Shown here: positions 1 through 6,152 of the stretch, piece by piece
Layout: every line of letters begins with the position of its first letter
How positions within the stretch are numbered: position 1 is the stretch's first letter
Source of the DNA: a bacterium
GTDB taxonomy: Bacteria > Patescibacteriota > Minisyncoccia > Minisyncoccales > PEYH01
Reading direction: 5' to 3'
NCBI GenBank assembly: GCA_021158195.1
Contig: JAGGVA010000037.1
Coordinates: 1 to 18,432, forward strand
Length of the DNA: 18,432 nt
Position numbers and translations under genes: made by a program
The notes under the pieces: generated by a model
What the model saw: only the letters and a program-made list of their open reading frames with translations
What the model was told of the DNA's origin: nothing
The model's database searches: none

Positions 1-1012
1 AAGAAGAATTGGCGCTTACTCCACCTCCCAAGATAATAGATTTTGCCCTAAATTCTCTTGCTGCCCTGATAGTTTTTTTAACTAATACTTCTACAATGGC
101 ATTTTGAATTTCTTTTGCTAGGCAAACCTTAAAAATCTTTGATTTTTGAATTTTTCTGGGCTGTTTTTTGACAAAATAGAGAACAGCGGTTTTAAGGCCG
201 GAAAAACTGAAATCAAAATTTTTGGAGTGAATCATTGGCCTTGGAAGGTTTATTTCGACATTTCGACATTTCGATATTTCGACATTTCGACATCTCGACA
301 TCTCGATATTTCGATATTTCGATATCAATTTTTCAATTGCCGGACCTCCGGGATAGGAGAGGCCCAAAACTCGAGCAGTTTTATCAAACGCTTCGCCTGC
401 AGCATCATCTCTTGTTTCTCCAATTATTTGATAATCGAAAAGATCTTTCATTAAAATAAGCTGAGTATGTCCGCCTGAAACAACAAGGCAAACCGCGGGC
501 ATATATTTTCCAATGTCTAAGATTTTCCCGTCCTTAAGAAAATTAATTAGAATATGGGCTTCAATATGATTTACTCCTACAATTGGCACATTCCAAAAAT
601 AGGAAAGAGATTTAGCAGTATTTACTCCAACCCAAAGACAGGGTTCTAGGCCTGGGCCCTTAGTTACGGCAATTAGGTCAATTTTTACCTTTTTTTTATT
701 CTTTAAAAAAGAGAGCAAGCGTCTTTTTAATAGTTTATCTTTTGCTAAAAGAGATTCAATTTTTGCCAATTTTTTTTCTGAAAAAGAGAACCCCTCGACC
801 CTTTTTTCATTCTTTAGAATTTTTTCTATAATAGGAACAATGTTTTTTTGATGCTCTCTTTTAGCAGCAGTAGGATAAACTCCACCCCATTTTTGGTGAA
901 TTTTTGTTTGGGAGGATATAATTTCCTTTTCAATTAAAAATTTATCGCCTTTTTGAGAGGCAAGAGCAACACAGGTATCGTCGCATGAAGTTTCTATTGC
1001 TAAAATTTTCAT
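1..1012 (-). CDS. tsaD: tRNA N6-adenosine threonylcarbamoyltransferase TsaD (3' end outside window)
   Basis: TsaD transfers the threonylcarbamoyl group from TC-AMP to A37 of tRNAs that read ANN codons, in complex with TsaB/TsaE in the cytoplasm. My minus-strand translation is open for 337 codons from the ATG at 1012 to the window edge. It begins MKILAIETSCDDT (the family start), with the metal-binding HIEAH at residues 149-153, SGGHTQL at 179-185, DDAAGEAFDKTA near 202-213, YPGGP near 220-224, FSFSGLKTA near 268-276 and GGGVSAN near 329-335. Only the C-terminal tail is missing. Two parts are longer than in the E. coli protein: a lysine-rich stretch at about residues 67-113, and the loop between GGP and PRPM, made of an 8-bp DNA repeat read in frame (about residues 231-254). 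The frame stays open through the repeat, so this is not a pseudogene. It is divergent from tRNA-Glu. Confidence 0.95.
   Translation of the reverse strand, partial: MKILAIETSCDDTCVALASQKGDKFLIEKEIISSQTKIHQKWGGVYPTAAKREHQKNIVPIIEKILKNEKRVEGFSFSEKKLAKIESLLAKDKLLKRRLLSFLKNKKKVKIDLIAVTKGPGLEPCLWVGVNTAKSLSYFWNVPIVGVNHIEAHILINFLKDGKILDIGKYMPAVCLVVSGGHTQLILMKDLFDYQIIGETRDDAAGEAFDKTARVLGLSYPGGPAIEKLISKYRNIEMSRCRNVEISKCRNVEINLPRPMIHSKNFDFSFSGLKTAVLYFVKKQPRKIQKSKIFKVCLAKEIQNAIVEVLVKKTIRAAREFRAKSIILGGGVSANSS
250..321 (-). repeat. Nine-unit tandem array of an 8-bp repeat inside tsaD
   Basis: On the minus strand nine consecutive octamers follow CGAAATRT with few changes: CGAAATAT (three), CGAAATGT (three), CGAGATGT (two) and a terminal CGAAATAA. 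The array is 72 bp, exactly 24 codons. Because 8 and 3 are coprime, the protein shows an 8-residue period (RNIEMSRC, RNVEISKC, RNVEIN). The same unit recurs at 16591-16630. Confidence 0.9.
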
Positions 1013-1032
1013 TTTGGAAATTAATTCTTTTT

Positions 1033-1061
1033 ATTTTATCTTTTTTATTGATATCTTTCAA
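1033..1061 (-). promoter_or_regulatory. Probable tsaD promoter
   Basis: Read on the minus strand, TTGAAA (1061-1056) is followed by a 17-bp spacer and TAAAAT (1038-1033). Transcription would start near 1026, about 14 nt before the tsaD ATG. No Shine-Dalgarno is visible. The -35 lies inside the spacer of the divergent tRNA-Glu promoter. Confidence 0.5.
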
Positions 1062-1076
1062 TTTTTTTGCTATGAT
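1048..1076 (+). promoter_or_regulatory. Probable tRNA-Glu promoter
   Basis: TTGATA (1048-1053), a 17-bp spacer and TATGAT (1071-1076) form a near-consensus sigma-70-type promoter. The predicted start near 1083 is about 5 nt before the mature tRNA. The glycosyltransferase 24 nt downstream of the tRNA has no clear promoter of its own and may share this one. Confidence 0.6.
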
Positions 1077-1087
1077 GTCTCTGTTGA

Positions 1088-1159
1088 GGCCCCGTCGTCT
1101 AATGGCTAGGACACGGCCCTTTCAAGGCCGAAATACGGGTTCGATTCCCGTCGGGGCCG
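1088..1159 (+). tRNA. tRNA-Glu (anticodon UUC)
   Basis: A full cloverleaf is visible. A 7-bp acceptor GGCCCCG/CGGGGCC encloses an anticodon stem CGGCC/GGCCG around loop CTTTCAA (anticodon TTC), and a T-arm ACGGG/CCCGT around TTCGATT. The discriminator base is G. The 3' CCA is not encoded, so a CCA-adding enzyme is needed. The gene is 72 nt. Confidence 0.96.
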
Positions 1160-1183
1160 CTTTAACAACCCAAAATAAAATTT

Positions 1184-2818
1184 ATGAACGAAGAAAAATA
1201 TTATCTAAGAGTTTCAAAAGCAAGCGATTTAAAAAAGAGAAAAGAACGAATAATCTACAGGGCTTTAGAAATGCTTCCAGGCACTCTTTCGTGGGCAACT
1301 ATTATCGGAGCATTTATTCTTTCTTATTTTAAGCCACTTTGGGTGGCAATTTTTGTTATCCTTTTCGTCCTTTATTGGCTTTTTAAAGCCCTATATTTTT
1401 CTTTTTATTTAAGAGCGAGTTACAAGATGTTAAAGAGAAATCAGAACATCGATTGGCTTGAAAAACTCAAAAATCTTTCTCCAGAACAGTATAATCTTCC
1501 TCTTAAAAGTTGGGAGGAAATTTACCATCTGGTGGTTTTGCCTATGTATAATGAACCTTTTGAGATAGTGAACGATACTTTTGAACATTTAGCCAATTGT
1601 CATTACCCAAAAGACAAATTAATTGTAATTTTGGCTACAGAGGAGAGAGCAGGCAAGAAAGCCCAAATCATTGGAGAAAAAATCCAAAAACTTTATGGAA
1701 ATAAATTCTTAAAACTTGTAGTTACTACTCATCCTGATAATATCCCCGGAGAACTCAAAGCCAAATCCGCTAATGAATTATGGGCATCAAAAAAGGCAAA
1801 AGAAATAATAGATCAGATGAAGATTCCCTACGAGAATGTTATTTATTCTTCTTTTGATATTGATACTGTGATCTTTCCTGAATATTTTTCCCGCCTTACA
1901 TATTGTTATCTTACTGCGAAAAATCCTTTGAGAACCAGTTTTCAGCCCATTCCTTTATTTTTAAACAATATATGGCAGGTGCCGGTTATCTCAAGGGTAT
2001 TTTCTTTGTCAACAAGTTTTTGGCACATTACTAATCAGGAAAGAGAAGAGAAACTAATTACTTTCTCCTCTCATTCTATGCCCTTTAAAGCATTGGTAGA
2101 TGTTGGCTTTAAAATGCCCAATGTGGTTTCAGACGATTCAAGGATTTTCTGGCAATGTTTTCTTTATTATGACGGAGAATATTCTACAAAACCCCTTTAT
2201 TATCCTATTTCAATGGATGCCAATTTAGCAGAAAGTTTTTTCAAAACCCTCAAGCATATTTATAAACAGCAAAGAAGATGGGCTTATGGAGCAGGAGAGA
2301 TTCCCTATGCCATTTTTGGTTTTTTAAAAAACAAAAAAATAAGCATAAGAAAGAAAATTTCCTTTTCCTTGGAACTTTTGGAAAGTCACTGGAATTGGGC
2401 TTGCGGCTCTATTATTCCTTTAATTTTTGGTTGGCTTCCTTTGGCTTTAGGTGGGCAAGATTTTTCTCAAACAGTTCTTGCTTATAATCTCTCCCGGATG
2501 GTTAGTAGAATTTTAACTATCTCAATGATAGGACTTCTTTCTTCTGCTTATTACGCATTTTACATTCTTCCTCCAAAATCTCCGGGCGCCAAAAAGAAAA
2601 ATCCTTTACTTATTGTCTTGGAATGGTTTACAGTTCCTTTTACAATGGTTTTCTTTACTTCTTTACCTGCTTTAGATGCTCAAACACGATGGCTTTTTGG
2701 TAAATATATGGGATTTTGGGTAACTCCAAAAATCAGAAAACAACTAAAAACTCATCTTCTCCAAGAAAGCCCAGCAAAGGGGACAGTCCTCAAAAGAGAG
2801 GGGTGGCTGAGCCCTTGA
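1184..2818 (+). CDS. Membrane-bound family 2 glycosyltransferase
   Basis: This 544-residue protein should move a sugar from a nucleotide donor onto a polysaccharide or lipid acceptor at the cytoplasmic membrane. It has two hydrophobic segments near residues 35-76, a cytoplasmic GT-A domain opening with HLVVLPMYNEP, the donor/metal motif DID at 225-227, the acidic pair DD at 317-318 (SDDSRIFWQ) and QQRRW at 362-366. The D, DxD, D, QxxRW set is characteristic of processive GT2 enzymes such as cellulose and hyaluronan synthases. About three to four further membrane segments follow residue 400. It starts 24 nt after tRNA-Glu with no Shine-Dalgarno and is probably read through from the tRNA promoter. 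The donor, the product and whether synthesis is processive cannot be read from the sequence, so I give no gene symbol. Confidence 0.85.
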   Translation: MNEEKYYLRVSKASDLKKRKERIIYRALEMLPGTLSWATIIGAFILSYFKPLWVAIFVILFVLYWLFKALYFSFYLRASYKMLKRNQNIDWLEKLKNLSPEQYNLPLKSWEEIYHLVVLPMYNEPFEIVNDTFEHLANCHYPKDKLIVILATEERAGKKAQIIGEKIQKLYGNKFLKLVVTTHPDNIPGELKAKSANELWASKKAKEIIDQMKIPYENVIYSSFDIDTVIFPEYFSRLTYCYLTAKNPLRTSFQPIPLFLNNIWQVPVISRVFSLSTSFWHITNQEREEKLITFSSHSMPFKALVDVGFKMPNVVSDDSRIFWQCFLYYDGEYSTKPLYYPISMDANLAESFFKTLKHIYKQQRRWAYGAGEIPYAIFGFLKNKKISIRKKISFSLELLESHWNWACGSIIPLIFGWLPLALGGQDFSQTVLAYNLSRMVSRILTISMIGLLSSAYYAFYILPPKSPGAKKKNPLLIVLEWFTVPFTMVFFTSLPALDAQTRWLFGKYMGFWVTPKIRKQLKTHLLQESPAKGTVLKREGWLSP

Positions 2819-2825
2819 AAATAAA

Positions 2826-2856
2826 GGCTTCCTGAGCCATATTTTTATAAATGGCA
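2826..2856 (+). terminator. Weak possible terminator after the glycosyltransferase
   Basis: GGCT/AGCC (2826-2829 with 2835-2838) can form a short hairpin before ATATTTTT. An alternative hairpin GCCAT/ATGGC (2836-2840 with 2851-2855) is mutually exclusive with it. Both stems are only 4-5 bp, so this is weak evidence. Confidence 0.25.
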
Positions 2857-2904
2857 CAATTTTGATCAATTTTTACTAGATTCGTTTCTTGATCTTTTGT
2901 TAAT

Positions 2905-2933
2905 TTGACCAAGATGCTTGAATGTTATAGAAT
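2905..2933 (+). promoter_or_regulatory. Promoter of the tRNA-Ser / tRNA-Arg unit
   Basis: TTGACC (2905-2910), a 17-bp spacer and TAGAAT (2928-2933) place the transcription start near 2940, a few bases before tRNA-Ser. The two tRNAs are 53 bp apart with no recognisable promoter between them, so they are likely co-transcribed. Confidence 0.55.
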
Positions 2934-2943
2934 ATAAAAGTTT

Positions 2944-3029
2944 GGAGAGGTGCGCCGAATGGTAAGGCAACGGCCTGCTAAGCCGTGCCCCTTTTTTGGG
3001 GTCTGCGGGTTCGATTCCCGCCCTCTCCG
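2944..3029 (+). tRNA. tRNA-Ser (anticodon GCU)
   Basis: This is an 86-nt class II tRNA. The acceptor is GGAGAGG/CCTCTCC, the anticodon stem ACGGC/GCCGT surrounds CTGCTAA (anticodon GCT), and a long variable arm GCCCC/GGGGT has a T-rich loop, as expected for serine. The T-arm is GCGGG/CCCGC. The discriminator is G and CCA is not encoded. Confidence 0.95.
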
Positions 3030-3036
3030 CCCCTTC

Positions 3037-3078
3037 CACTACCCACTACCCACTACCCACTACTCACTACTCACTGAC
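3037..3078 (+). repeat. 7-bp tandem repeat between two tRNAs
   Basis: Three copies of CACTACC, then two of CACTACT and a degraded sixth CACTGAC, fill almost all the space between tRNA-Ser and tRNA-Arg. The array would lie in the tRNA precursor. It differs from the 8-bp repeat in unit length and sequence. Confidence 0.85.
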
Positions 3079-3082
3079 CTTT

Positions 3083-3154
3083 GTCCTCGTAGCTCAACGG
3101 ATAGAGCACAGGCCTGCGGAGCCTGAGATGGAGGTTCGATTCCTCCCGAGGACA
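3083..3154 (+). tRNA. tRNA-Arg (anticodon GCG)
   Basis: This 72-nt cloverleaf has acceptor GTCCTCG/CGAGGAC, D-arm GCTC/GAGC with GGA (an A20-type base, an arginine identity element), anticodon stem CAGGC/GCCTG around CTGCGGA, and T-arm GGAGG/CCTCC. The discriminator is A and CCA is not encoded. The anticodon reads as GCG rather than the ACG (modified to ICG) usual in bacteria for CGN codons. Confidence 0.93.
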
Positions 3155-3213
3155 CCTAACCGTTACAAGGTTTGACATTGCAACAAATCTTATGAGATTG
3201 CTTATATTGAGAA

Positions 3214-3245
3214 AGAGCAAGGCCCAACCTTGTTCTCTTTTAAAT
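3214..3245 (+). terminator. Intrinsic terminator after the tRNA-Ser/Arg unit
   Basis: A 9-bp stem (AGAGCAAGG with CCTTGTTCT, one G-U pair) closes a CCCAA loop at 3214-3236 and is followed by CTTTTAAATTTT. It lies about 60 bp after tRNA-Arg and before the recG promoter. Confidence 0.75.
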
Positions 3246-3250
3246 TTTGT

Positions 3251-3280
3251 TTATGTTTTTTGAAGAGAGTGTGTTAGAAT
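3251..3280 (+). promoter_or_regulatory. Probable recG promoter with extended -10
   Basis: TGTTAGAAT (3272-3280) is an extended -10 with TAGAAT at 3275-3280. A weak -35, TTATGT, lies 18 bp upstream. Transcription would start near 3287, about 9 nt before the recG ATG. Confidence 0.45.
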
Positions 3281-3295
3281 TTAAAAAGAGATTAT

Positions 3296-5404
3296 ATGGA
3301 GTTATTAGATAAGCCCATATCAGAGATTAAAGAAATACCTCAGAGTTTCAAAAAGAAATTTCAGAAATTGGGAATTTCTACCCTAAAGGATCTTTTGTTT
3401 TATTTTCCCCGCAGATATGAAAACTTCTCAAAAATAGTTCCTATATCTCAGTTGAAAATCAACCAAACAGCATGCATTGAAGCGGAGGTTAAGTTTATCG
3501 AGAACATTAAAACCTATAAAAAAAAGTTTATTATCACTCAGGCGCTTGTAAGCGATGATACCGGGACTCTGAAAATTGTCTGGTTTAATCAACCATTTTT
3601 AACAAGAACAATTAAGGAAGGCGATAAATTATATCTTGCTGGGAAGTTAGCATATACAAAAGCAGGACCTTTATTTCAAAATCCTGTCTTTGAGAAAATT
3701 ACCCCAGAGAAGAAAGTTTATCTCCACACTAAAAGAATCGTCCCTATATATTCAGAAACCGAAAGAATAAGTTCAAAATGGATTCGTTTTGCCCTTTACC
3801 CTCTCCTTAAAAAATTCGCAAAGGAGATACCAGAAGTTTTGCCCGATTTTTTAATAAGAGAATTGTCCCTGATGCCTGTTCAAGAAGCAATTTTTGAAAT
3901 ACATTTTCCTTCTAGTTTGTCAAAAGCAAAGAAGGCAAGATATAGATTTGCTTTTCAAGAACTCTTTCTTTTAGAACTTTTTATTCTAAAAGAGAAATAC
4001 CAAAACCGCTTAGAAAAAGCCCCCAAAATATTTCCCAAAATAGAAATTGTTAAGGAATTTGTAAAATCCCTACCCTTTTCTTTAACTAATGATCAGAAAA
4101 AAGCCGCCTGGCAGATTTTAAAAGATATGGAAAAAGGGTTTCCAATGATGCGGCTTTTGCAGGGAGATGTGGGTTCGGGCAAAACAGTGGTTGCCGCCCT
4201 CGCTTCATTAAATACAGCAAAAAATTCTTATCAGGTGGCTTTTATGGCGCCAACCGAAATTTTAGCCAAACAACATTTTGAAACTTTTAGAGAATTTCTT
4301 AAAGATTTTAATCTCAATATCGGGCTGCTTACCTCAAAAAAAGATCTTCTAATTTCAAAAAAACTTCCAAAAGAAATAATAGAAATTTCAAAAAAAAGAT
4401 TGCTGGAAAAAACAAAAAAGGGAGAAATAGATATTTTAGTAGGCACCCACTCTCTTATTCAAGAGAAAGTAAAATTCAAAAGATTAGGCCTTGTAATCAT
4501 AGATGAGCAACATCGTTTTGGCATCTATCAAAGAGCGGAACTAACAAGAAAAGAAAAATCAGAAGAAGGAGATTATTTGCCACACCTCCTTTCTATGACA
4601 GCCACACCTATTCCTCGAACACTGGCTCTTACTGTTTATGGCAATCTAGACATCTCCTTACTTAAAGAAATGCCGAAAGGCCCAAGAAAAGTAAAAACAA
4701 TAGTTTTTTCTCCAAAGCAAAGAGAAAAGGCCTATAAATTAATTCGCCAGGAAATTGAAAAAGGCAGGCAGGCATTTGTGATCTGTCCAAGAATTGAGAT
4801 GAATAATTCGAAAATAGAAATGAAAGCCGTTAAGGAAGAATATGAGAAACTTTCAAAAAAAATATTCCCCGATCTCAAAATCGGTATTCTTCACGGAAAA
4901 ATGTCTGTAACCGAAAAAGAAAAGGTAATGAAAGATTTAAAAAGAGGAAAAATTCAGATTTTGGTTTCAACTTCAGTGGTAGAGGTAGGAATAGATGTGC
5001 CAAACGCTACCGTGATGCTTGTTGAAGGAGCAGAGCGGTTTGGGTTGGCGCAACTTCATCAGTTCAGGGGAAGAATTGGAAGAGGAGGGGACAAATCTTA
5101 TTTTTTATTATTCTCTGAATCGTCCTCCAGGAAAGTTTATCAGAGATTAAAATCTTTGGAGAAAATAAATAATGGTTTAGAGTTGGCAGAAATCGATTTA
5201 AAATTAAGAGGCCCGGGTGATTTTATTGGTAAAAGACAATGGGGTATTCCTGATTTAGCAATGGCATCTTTGCAAGATATAGAACTAGTAGAATTAGCAA
5301 GGGAAAGCGCAAAGAAAATTCTAGAGAAGGATTTTTTCTTAAAAAATTATCCACTCCTTGCTAAAGAACTTTCAAAATTTAAAAAAGAAATTCATTTTGA
5401 ATGA
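3296..5404 (+). CDS. recG: ATP-dependent DNA helicase RecG
   Basis: RecG drives branch migration and regression of stalled forks and recombination intermediates. At 702 residues it is full length for the family. The N-terminal wedge/OB region (about residues 10-190, with LKDLLFYFPRRYE near the start) precedes two helicase lobes. Walker A GDVGSGKT is at 290-297, the DEQH box (DEQHRFG) at 403-409 and motif III TATPIPRT at 435-442. Lobe 2 contains STSVVEVGIDVPNA and QFRGRIGRGG, the arginine-finger motif. The C-terminal family phrase LKLRGPGDFIGKRQWG is present. The start has only a weak AAGAG upstream. The 3' end overlaps the convergent comF gene by 13 bp. In this context it could process DNA taken up by the pilus, but RecG is a general repair protein found in most bacteria. 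Confidence 0.97.
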   Translation: MELLDKPISEIKEIPQSFKKKFQKLGISTLKDLLFYFPRRYENFSKIVPISQLKINQTACIEAEVKFIENIKTYKKKFIITQALVSDDTGTLKIVWFNQPFLTRTIKEGDKLYLAGKLAYTKAGPLFQNPVFEKITPEKKVYLHTKRIVPIYSETERISSKWIRFALYPLLKKFAKEIPEVLPDFLIRELSLMPVQEAIFEIHFPSSLSKAKKARYRFAFQELFLLELFILKEKYQNRLEKAPKIFPKIEIVKEFVKSLPFSLTNDQKKAAWQILKDMEKGFPMMRLLQGDVGSGKTVVAALASLNTAKNSYQVAFMAPTEILAKQHFETFREFLKDFNLNIGLLTSKKDLLISKKLPKEIIEISKKRLLEKTKKGEIDILVGTHSLIQEKVKFKRLGLVIIDEQHRFGIYQRAELTRKEKSEEGDYLPHLLSMTATPIPRTLALTVYGNLDISLLKEMPKGPRKVKTIVFSPKQREKAYKLIRQEIEKGRQAFVICPRIEMNNSKIEMKAVKEEYEKLSKKIFPDLKIGILHGKMSVTEKEKVMKDLKRGKIQILVSTSVVEVGIDVPNATVMLVEGAERFGLAQLHQFRGRIGRGGDKSYFLLFSESSSRKVYQRLKSLEKINNGLELAEIDLKLRGPGDFIGKRQWGIPDLAMASLQDIELVELARESAKKILEKDFFLKNYPLLAKELSKFKKEIHFE

Positions 5405-6126
5405 TTTATCTTAAATTCTCTTGCCACACAAAGCCCCCACACTTTGTTTGCCCCGTTTTGTTTGAGAATTTTGGCTATTTCGTTCATTGTTGCTCCGGTA
5501 GTAAAAACATCATCTATTATAAGAAAGTTTTTGTTTTTCACAGAAAAATTTATGGCTTTGTTTATTTCAAAAGCCCCTAAAAGATTGTTTTGTCTTTCCT
5601 TTCTTGAGAGTTTTGCCTGGGGCATAGTTTTTTTCTTTTTGATAACCAAATCTAAACAATATTTTGCCTTTAAGACGCTTGCTAAAGTTTCGGTAAGTTC
5701 TTTTGTATGATCGAACCCCCTCTTTTTTACTCTTGAATAATGGGAAGGAACTGGTACAAAGATAAAATCAGAAAAGTTTTCAAAAAATTTGTTGTTTGAA
5801 AGTTTTAAGTGAGATATAATTAACAAAGAAAGAGAGTTTTTTAATTCAACAAGATAGGGAGGGTATTTAAAAGAATGGATAACCCGCTTCAATATTGCTT
5901 GATTGTAATCAGCGGCAAATATTAATCCATCCAAATAATGGTTTCTTTGACAAGAAGAACAGGTTTTTCCAAAAGGGGAGGGTTTTTCACAAAAAGGGCA
6001 GTAGTAATGTGTAGCAATCTCTATAAGAGAAAAACAATCCGTGCATAGATAATTGCCTGACGAGGAACAAATAAGGCACCTTTTTGGGAAAACAATTTCT
6101 AAAATTTCTTCTAAAATTTTTCTCAC
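5392..6126 (-). CDS. comF: ComF-family phosphoribosyltransferase-like competence protein
   Basis: ComF proteins are cytoplasmic factors needed for single-stranded DNA entry in naturally competent bacteria. They combine an N-terminal zinc ribbon with a type I phosphoribosyltransferase fold. This 244-residue protein has four CxxC pairs at residues 17-20, 28-31, 43-46 and 56-59. Further on are VPVPSHYSRVKKRGFDHT and the PRPP-binding loop FLIIDDVFTTGATM at 201-214, all typical of ComF/GntX. The start is GTG at 6126, the position that gives the family N-terminus ahead of FPKRCLIC. It is divergent from pilM across 26 bp and overlaps recG tail to tail. Proximity to the pilus genes supports a role in DNA uptake, but the family also includes GntX-like proteins with other roles. 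Confidence 0.9.
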   Translation of the reverse strand: MRKILEEILEIVFPKRCLICSSSGNYLCTDCFSLIEIATHYYCPFCEKPSPFGKTCSSCQRNHYLDGLIFAADYNQAILKRVIHSFKYPPYLVELKNSLSLLIISHLKLSNNKFFENFSDFIFVPVPSHYSRVKKRGFDHTKELTETLASVLKAKYCLDLVIKKKKTMPQAKLSRKERQNNLLGAFEINKAINFSVKNKNFLIIDDVFTTGATMNEIAKILKQNGANKVWGLCVAREFKINHSK

Positions 6127-6136
6127 AGGATTAAAT

Positions 6137-6146
6137 ATTGTATAAT
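6137..6146. promoter_or_regulatory. Overlapping back-to-back -10 boxes for pilM and comF
   Basis: TATAAT on the + strand (6141-6146) overlaps TACAAT on the minus strand (6142-6137). Start sites 6-7 bp beyond each box would fall at or within a few bases of the pilM ATG (6153) and the comF GTG (6126). Both messages would then be leaderless or nearly so. The -35 regions on both sides are poor. Confidence 0.4.
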
Positions 6147-6152
6147 TAAACT

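Noticed and set aside
250..321. CRISPR-like array
   Set aside because: Units are 8 bp and directly adjacent, with no spacers, and the array lies in the coding frame of tsaD. No cas gene is present.
250..321. Frameshift or pseudogene in tsaD caused by the repeat
   Set aside because: I translated the minus strand codon by codon. The frame is continuous from 1012 to 1 and the conserved motifs on both sides of the array are in the same frame.
146..459. Two overlapping + strand open frames rich in FDIS/FRYFDI repeats
   Set aside because: They lie antisense to the intact tsaD frame and are open because the octamer repeat has no stop codon in any frame. They have no start signals and no family resemblance.
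985..1332. 115-codon + strand frame covering the tRNA-Glu gene
   Set aside because: It runs through a complete tRNA and its promoter and into the glycosyltransferase in another frame; no family features.
3172..3208. Promoter starting with a perfect TTGACA upstream of recG, possibly with attenuation by the hairpin at 3214
   Set aside because: No -10 box lies at 16-18 bp (the nearest candidates are 13 and 25 bp away). The hairpin is better explained as the terminator of the tRNA unit.
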